13,515 nucleotides of DNA from Spirogloea muscicola (Eukaryota; Streptophyta; Zygnematophyceae; Spirogloeales; Spirogloeaceae), in contig WELB01000009.1 of the NCBI GenBank assembly GCA_009602725.1, forward strand, positions 831,289 to 844,803, in the 5' to 3' direction. Every line of letters starts with the position of its first letter. Position 1 is the stretch's first letter. A model generated the notes under the pieces. That model had not been told where the DNA came from, made no database searches, and saw only the letters and a program-made list of their open reading frames with translations. Of this stretch, positions 9,286 through 13,515 are shown piece after piece. A program made the position numbers and the translations under genes.

Positions 9286-9758
9286 TATCCCAAGCCAAAA
9301 AAAGAGGTGCCTGTGTGTGGGGTTACGTTGCTCTGCGCCAGTTCTGAATTTTTCTTTTTCCTCTAAAGAGGCCACAAACCAACAGGCTCACGACACTGGC
9401 GACTGCCGGCGAGCTGACGGTGGCAGGGTTGCAGGGGCCTCGAAAGTCTGCACCCTGCTGGTGCTGGAAGGAGCTATGCAGCTCAAGAACACCTGTGCGT
9501 AATGAGCTAAGTTAGAGTGATCCTGCGGTCAGGTATGAACATGTGAGTTGTCTCGTAGATGTCAGATGGCTACATTGGCCACCTGCTTGAAAGTTGCTAG
9601 CAAGCTTGAGCCACTGTGCGCAGACTGCATCAATTTCACTTGCCAAGCATCCGCAGGCCGGCCTAGCTGCCGGACGCCTACACTAGTAGTACTCTTGTTT
9701 GTCTATGTGATTGGCATCTCTCTTTTGCAGCAGCCACTTGTAGCCATTCCGCCCTATG

Positions 9759-9808
9759 CACATATGTTCTATTTGGGGTCCCAACACATGTTATATTTGG
9801 GGTCCCAA
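9759..9808 (+). repeat. Tandem duplication, unit 24-26 nt
   Basis: Copy 1 (9759-9784) and copy 2 (9785-9808) both begin CACAT, contain TATTTGGGGTCCCAA at their end and differ by a two-base indel and a substitution. Only two copies are present. No coding role is apparent. Confidence 0.75.
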
Positions 9809-10560
9809 GTAATACCAAAATATGCTGCATGATGTCAAGCCTCCACCTCACATACCTACGGATTTATTGTTTCCACATACCTTGGAGGGTCATGGCCAAT
9901 GGATCTTGAATGGCCAACTTTATTAACGCGAGTCTTACGCTCTTACATGGGATGGGCCCCAGCTTTCCTCTGGATTGTCTGCAGCCAGCTGCAGCATCAG
10001 CACGAGGATGCCATTCCGGTGCCAACGCACACAAGACGTGATTTCCACCCTTGGCACCTTGACGGTTTTCAGAAGTTTCTGAAGTTCCTACTTTATCTTG
10101 TAACGTATACAGTACATGACTAGTCCAGAATCGATGAGATACAACTTTGACGTCATTGGCAGTCACCGCCAGCAATAGATGCCGACATTCCCATTGTCCA
10201 GCGGGAGAAAGAATCAGTCAAAGACCACAATGAGAGAACATATCTCGAAACTTCACAAGCCGGAGCTTAACACACTTATTCTGAATCAAAGAAGGACGTC
10301 CTCGTATCTGCAATGGCTTATGTCGAGGTGCTCTAATGTCCCCGCAATCACTGGCACATTATATTAGTGTCCTGCGTGTGCAGGGGAGCAACGCTTTGGA
10401 GGCAACAATTGAAGCTGCGCGAGGCTGAGGAAGGCCGAGAGATCCCTGCACAGATCTCAACTACTGCAGTCAGCCCCTCACAAAGCACGCGAAATGGCCC
10501 AACACATTAGCAGGCAGACATGACAGCATACTAGATTGGGTTGACTGAGCTGGCGCTGTC

Positions 10561-10837
10561 TGGAATGAAGTTTCCACAGGTAAGTTGGGATGAAGGAAGC
10601 AGAGCATGCAGAAGCACTGCGTGCAAACTTCAGGAACAATGTCACCTCATCTGCGCAAGGATCACCTGATTAGAGGAATGCATGCGACCACCAAGTGGCG
10701 CATGGAGAAAGTCCAAAATCAGTCGCAGCCAGTTTCAGTCGCTTCCAGCCCTCAGCCCGCAAAGAAAAGTGTGCAGCAATAAAGAATGGCTTCAAACCCC
10801 TGGTCAAAATTGGCAATGGTCAAACGACGGTGTTTAT
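10561..10837 (-). other. Probable 3' untranslated region of the minus-strand gene
   Basis: Minus-strand sequence following the TGA at 10838-10840 has no continuing open frame. An AATAAA overlaps the stop codon region on the minus strand (TGAATAAA), too close to the stop to be a confident polyadenylation signal. Confidence 0.35.
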
Positions 10838-12530
10838 TCACCGCCGGCTGATGGACGGTTGGCGGCTGTACACGCCGTCCTGGTCTCTCACCCACAAGGT
10901 GTCCTGGTGCCAGAACTGGTCCAGCATGGCTGATGACCAGTCCTGGCGCAACCTCGGCACATATGTGGTCTCCTCCTGTGTTGTGGAGCTTGACCTCCCT
11001 TGATGGCGCAAGCTGTCCTGCTCACCAGCGTAGGACTGCGTCGACTTTTCCTCGCTCTCAGAGACCATCAGCTGATCATGCGCAGCAAGGTCCAGCTTGC
11101 CAAACAAAGCATGCTTTGGCCTTCTGCTGCTTTCAAGCTCAATACGCCGACCATGAGTAGCTAGGCCATGTTTGCGTTGTCCGAGATGCGAAGGCAGCTC
11201 TGGAGCTTCTTCTGCCGGGGACCTGTGCCACCACAGATCCTCGTCATCATCCAGGCCCAAACTTCCCCGCGCAGGCCGTTTCCAGAAGATCTCGTCGACG
11301 TTATCCTCCTCGGCAGCAAATGCCGCCCTCTCGGCAGACCTGCGCCTCCCCTCACTGACCTTCATTGTGACGGGCTCTTGCACATCTGGCTGACTTTGCC
11401 AGAGCCGTTTAACTTGGTCGAGCAACCTGCTTGGGCTCCATGCCAGGAGGCCTCGTGCGTCGCCGCCGCTGCCAGACGGCGAAGGTGGACCTTGCGTTCT
11501 GCTGCCACCTTTCCTGGTCAACGTCGAGCCATCATCGAGGGGCAACGGCACGCGGCGGTCCATGCCGCTCGACTCAGATGAGCTCCATGGCATCAGTTGC
11601 TCTGGGCGGAGTCCACGTAAAGGCCAGGCCAGCAGTGCACGGTCCTCGCCAGTATCCTCAACAGACGCACTCCTACTGGCAACATCCGCCTTGGTTGCTG
11701 CCACACTGGTCACACGGCTCTGCTGCGCTGGTAGTTGATCAGCAGCCCGCTGCCGTGACAGACGCTCCAGCAGCATGTACGCTGCCAGGAAGAGCGCCGC
11801 AAAGACACCAAGAATGGTGCCAACGAGCGCCACAGCGCGGCGGATCCGCGCTCGCCGGAAGTCAAGGTCCTCCGCATCCAACGACTCGGCCCCGCCGATG
11901 AGCCCCCAAGCATCGCCCAGCCAGCCAAGCGCCAGCACAGCAGCGCCGCCAACCTGCCATGCACCATTGCGCACGTTTGCGCCCATGTCCTCGAGGAGTG
12001 TGCGGCCTGCCACTCCTACTGGCTTGCTGGCCTGCGGCGTGGCGGCGGGGCCCTCGCGCCATGCGGCGAGGCCCTCGGCCAAGGACGGCCGCTCTGACCA
12101 CTCATGCCAGAGCCGGCCTGTCGCATCGGCATTCTCATTCTCCGCGCCGTCGCTATCCAGCGTCGCCATCCCTTCAGCGCGACCTCCTTCGTTTGTAGGT
12201 TTGCCGGCTTCCTCAGTCGCTCGCTGCTTCGATGGCCCTTCCCCATCTCCGACGCCCGCTCCCGTCGCAGGGCCACTTCTGCTGAGCCGGCCCTCCTCGC
12301 CGGCTGTCCTGCAAGGCCTCGCAGGCTCAGCTGGCGTGTCGGCCTTGGCCTTGCCGGCCTCCATGGCAGCCCTGGAGGACGGCTCGGCGTTGCGAGGCCG
12401 ATCAGCAACGGCGGCGCTCTCGCCAAGGACCCCCTCGTCCGGCGGGCGCACAGCCGGGGCCGTCAGTAGCTGCGCACGAAGCAGCTGCTCGAAGACATCC
12501 ACGAGCTCCTCGTTCGACATGTCACGAAAC
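10838..12530 (-). CDS. Large 3' exon of an unrecognised plastid/membrane protein
   Basis: A single minus-strand frame runs from an acceptor (GGGTGCAG, exon from 12530) to a TGA at 10838. It encodes about 563 residues starting RFRDMSNEELVDVFEQLLRA. If the gene is not spliced to sequence upstream, ATGs at 12520 or 12565 could start it; a TAG lies in frame shortly upstream. Visible features: a helical N-terminal segment; a long Ala/Gly/Glu-rich low-complexity part; one transmembrane helix (ALVGTILGVFAALFLAAYML, about 11838-11767) just after a basic stretch (RRARIRR); two copies of an 18-residue LLAW-x4-L-x7-W motif (11585-11638 and 11399-11452); an acidic patch DDDEDLWW; and a Trp-rich C-terminus. 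I do not recognise the family. Opposite-strand frames of up to 273 codons are judged to be shadows. Confidence 0.72.
11399..11638 (-). repeat. Two 18-residue LLAW-x4-L-x7-W protein repeats
   Basis: Repeat 1 (codons 11638-11585) reads ALLAWPLRGLRPEQLMPW and repeat 2 (11452-11399) reads GLLAWSPSRLLDQVKRLW. They share LLAW, a leucine at position 10 and a tryptophan at position 18. They are separated by about 44 residues of Ser/Gly-rich sequence. They could be paired short interaction motifs in a disordered tail (inferred). Confidence 0.55.
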
Positions 12531-12726
12531 CTGCACCCAAAGTTTAACCGATTGTGTGAGCGCATCAACAACCGGAGACGAAGCACAACGGGCTAATTTG
12601 CTGGCTACGGCAAAGATGTCGGCCTATGTGGTTGGCCTTGACTCCGCCGCAAGGACTTTGACACTAAAAGTCATACTTTTCTTCGTACACGACGACAAGT
12701 CTTCATGACTGAGTCATTCTCACCCG

Positions 12727-12805
12727 TTATCGCTATCGGACTTGAACTGATAACCAGAAGGAGCAGATTTCGAGACTGCCGTGTTTACCCATTCACCAAG
12801 CGAGT
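12727..12805 (-). tRNA. Degenerate tRNA-like sequence, anticodon CGA (possible pseudogene)
   Basis: 79 nt fold as a class II tRNA: acceptor ACTCGCT/AGCGATA (5 of 7 pairs, the outer two mismatched), TG at positions 8-9, D arm GTG/CAC with loop GG, anticodon stem GCAGT/TCTGC (one T-T mismatch) with loop CTCGAAA, variable arm with CC-TTCT-GG, T arm ATCAG/CCGAT (one A-C mismatch) with loop TTCAAGT, and A at the discriminator position. A-box-like TGGTGAATGGG and B-box-like GTTCAAGTCC are present. No CCA is encoded. The body recalls bacterial/plastid tRNA-Leu, whereas CGA would read a serine codon. The four mismatches argue for a decayed copy or a tRNA-like element; it is unlikely to be a fully active tRNA. 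Confidence 0.4.
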
Positions 12806-12807
12806 TG

Positions 12808-12860
12808 CTCACTACCGGCCATGAAGCAATAACCAAAACGAACAGATCTTAGAGTACCGA
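12808..12860 (-). repeat. Partial second copy of the tRNA-like sequence
   Basis: Upstream on the minus strand, at an offset of 79 nt, sequence matches the anticodon-to-acceptor half of the tRNA-like element. Over 39 ungapped positions from ATCTG onward, 29 agree (for example TGGTTAT and the CCG.TAG.GA end). Its D-arm half and T loop are not tRNA-like any more. This suggests tandem duplication followed by decay. Confidence 0.5.
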
Positions 12861-12886
12861 AGAGTGGCTGGTGCTCGAGGGCGGAC

Positions 12887-13515
12887 CTGCGAGCCAGCTG
12901 CTCAGCAAGAATACGCTCAATCGAGGATCTGGCAGCGGCGGCGCCCTGTACCGGCACCGGCGCAACCGCTGCCAACGGGCTGAGAGCGAGCCCCAGCGGC
13001 GGCGGCGGCAGTGGTGTCGCGGCCGTGGCTGCGGGGCCCGGGGCCGCCAGCAGCGCCGCCGAGAGGCCCGCAGAGCCGAGCAGGACCAGCGCCCTCCTCA
13101 GGCCGTTGGCAGCTGCCAGCGGCGCGCCGGCTGTGCTCGGGCCCTTGGCAGCGCCATGAGACACGGCGACGGCGGCAAAGCCGAGCCTGCGGTCCCCGAC
13201 GCGACGACAGTGAGGCACTGAGTGCGAGACGTTGGCACACGAGCGCAAGCAAAAGCGGCCGGCTGTGTCGTGGACAACATTGCCACGCCGCGGCGGCTGC
13301 GGCGGTAGCGGCGGCGGCGGTGGCGGCGGCGGCAGCTCACCTGGCGACGCCGCAGCAGCACGTCGCCGCCATGGCGCCGGCGCGGCGGCTCCGGCCTCGG
13401 GCGTCTGGCGGCTCATCCACGTCCAGCCAGGGCCAGCCAGGGCGGCCGCCGACAACAGACCGCCGGCGGCGTCGAAGGCGGCGCCGATGGCTGCCGCCGA
13501 CGTGGCGACAGCGGC
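12887..13515 (-). CDS. 5' exons of the minus-strand gene: plastid transit peptide and TAT-like segment
   Basis: The minus frame is open from the window edge to 12793. The first ATG in the window is at 13416 (MSRQTPEAGAAAPAPWRRR); an upstream start beyond the edge is possible. A near-perfect donor, CGCCAG|GTGAGC, ends an exon at 13341. The acceptor CACTCAG, starting an exon at 13217, keeps the phase. The next exon reads HCRRVGDRRLGFAAVAVSHG, then NGLRRALVLLGSAGLSAALL and an Ala-rich AAPGPAATA end. Twin arginine, hydrophobic core and A-x-A resemble a thylakoid-lumen (TAT) signal after a stromal transit peptide. Exons 13416-13341, 13217-12887 and 12530-10838 together give 700 codons including the stop. 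Family unknown; targeting inferred. The frame's run-on to 12793 enters the tRNA-like repeat and is probably intron. Confidence 0.55.
13290..13334 (-). repeat. CCG/GGC trinucleotide tract
   Basis: The + strand is a nearly unbroken run of GGC/GCG triplets with a few interruptions. On the minus strand it begins right after the GTGAGC donor at 13340. Read through in the open frame it would encode a polyproline run (PPPPPPPPLPPQPPRR). In the spliced model it is intronic. Confidence 0.75.

Larger units (their letters stand above)
8461..10560. other. Convergent intergenic region with no supported gene
   Basis: Between the 3' ends of the two genes I see only short frames, most lacking an ATG start and none resembling a known family. 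What is visible: a hairpin-plus-tail motif present twice (8842-8874 and 9253-9285), a tandem duplication (9759-9808), and a self-complementary GCAATTGC near 8965. Base composition is closer to the introns than to the exons. A non-coding transcript or a decayed element cannot be excluded. Confidence 0.5.
12531..12886 (-). other. Inferred intron (356 nt) holding a tRNA-like tandem
   Basis: Donor GGCTCGCAG|GTCCGC (GT at 12886-12885) and acceptor TTTGGGTGCAG (AG at 12532-12531). Joining them completes an arginine codon (AG|G) and gives SSIERILAEQLAR-RFRDMSNEELVDVFEQLL, a continuous helical-looking stretch. The donor is weak, but similar GTC-type donors (GTCTGC) occur twice in the SHPRH gene. The alternative is that the two coding parts are separate genes. 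Confidence 0.5.

Noticed and set aside
8947-9375. Minus-strand frame of 142 codons with a hydrophobic stretch (FFWLGILSILFGLALPATLL)
   Set aside because: It starts at GTG, not ATG, overlaps the hairpin repeat, has no splice signals or family resemblance, and its composition is not like the real exons nearby.
9548-9832. Plus-strand frame of 94 codons with a hydrophobic segment
   Set aside because: Its end is made of the tandem duplication (FYLGSQ/LYLGSQ), and nothing else supports coding.
10575-10585. Perfect plus-strand splice donor CACAG|GTAAGTT
   Set aside because: No coding frame or conserved peptide lies next to it, and it falls in the likely 3' flank of the minus-strand gene.
11775-12596. 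Long plus-strand open frame (273 codons) opposite the minus-strand gene
   Set aside because: It is antisense to a longer minus-strand frame with a clear membrane helix and internal repeats. GC-rich coding DNA often leaves the opposite strand open.
13296-13335. Polyproline run in the minus frame as a protein domain
   Set aside because: It begins just inside a near-consensus splice donor, so it is more simply explained as a CCG repeat in an intron.
1-13515. CRISPR array, prophage or bacterial operon
   Set aside because: No regularly spaced direct repeats with unique spacers, no phage genes, and pervasive spliceosomal introns indicate nuclear eukaryotic DNA.

Overview
The window is nuclear DNA of a eukaryote, most likely a green alga of the Chlorophyta, possibly a trebouxiophyte (the placement is inferred). 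The signs are GC-rich coding sequence cut by many short introns of about 100-360 nt, GT(G/C)NGC-type splice donors, a protein closest to my recollection of plant SHPRH sequences, plant-type CCCTAAA-like telomeric motifs, and chloroplast-type targeting sequences. I see no bacterial operon, ribosome-binding-site pattern or CRISPR array.

Positions 1-8077 (+ strand) hold most of one gene: a SHPRH-family protein combining a SNF2 ATPase, a PHD finger and a RING ubiquitin ligase. I reconstructed 16 exons (the first is cut by the window edge). All junction phases agree, giving 1565 codons plus a stop. Catalytic motifs are intact: DEMGLGKT, DEAQ, TGTP, a C3HC4 RING, and HRIGQ. Odd points are a GC-AG intron at 678-834, a degenerate telomere-like tract inside the first intron, and a PHD finger split by about 100 low-complexity residues.

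Positions 8078-10837 separate two convergent genes. I see no convincing gene there, only short repeats, including a hairpin-plus-tail motif present twice and a tandem duplication of about 25 nt.

Positions 10838-13515 (- strand) appear to hold a second gene of unrecognised family. A 5' part looks like a plastid transit peptide followed by a twin-arginine-like hydrophobic segment. A large 3' exon encodes an acidic, low-complexity protein with one transmembrane helix. The two parts join in phase across an intron (12531-12886) that contains a degenerate tRNA-like sequence: Leu-like body, CGA anticodon, good A and B boxes. Just upstream of it on the - strand lies a partial copy at a 79-nt offset. 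The tRNA-like pair and the unrecognised plastid protein are the least explained items. The SHPRH gene is a known family and would belong to DNA-damage tolerance and chromatin biology.
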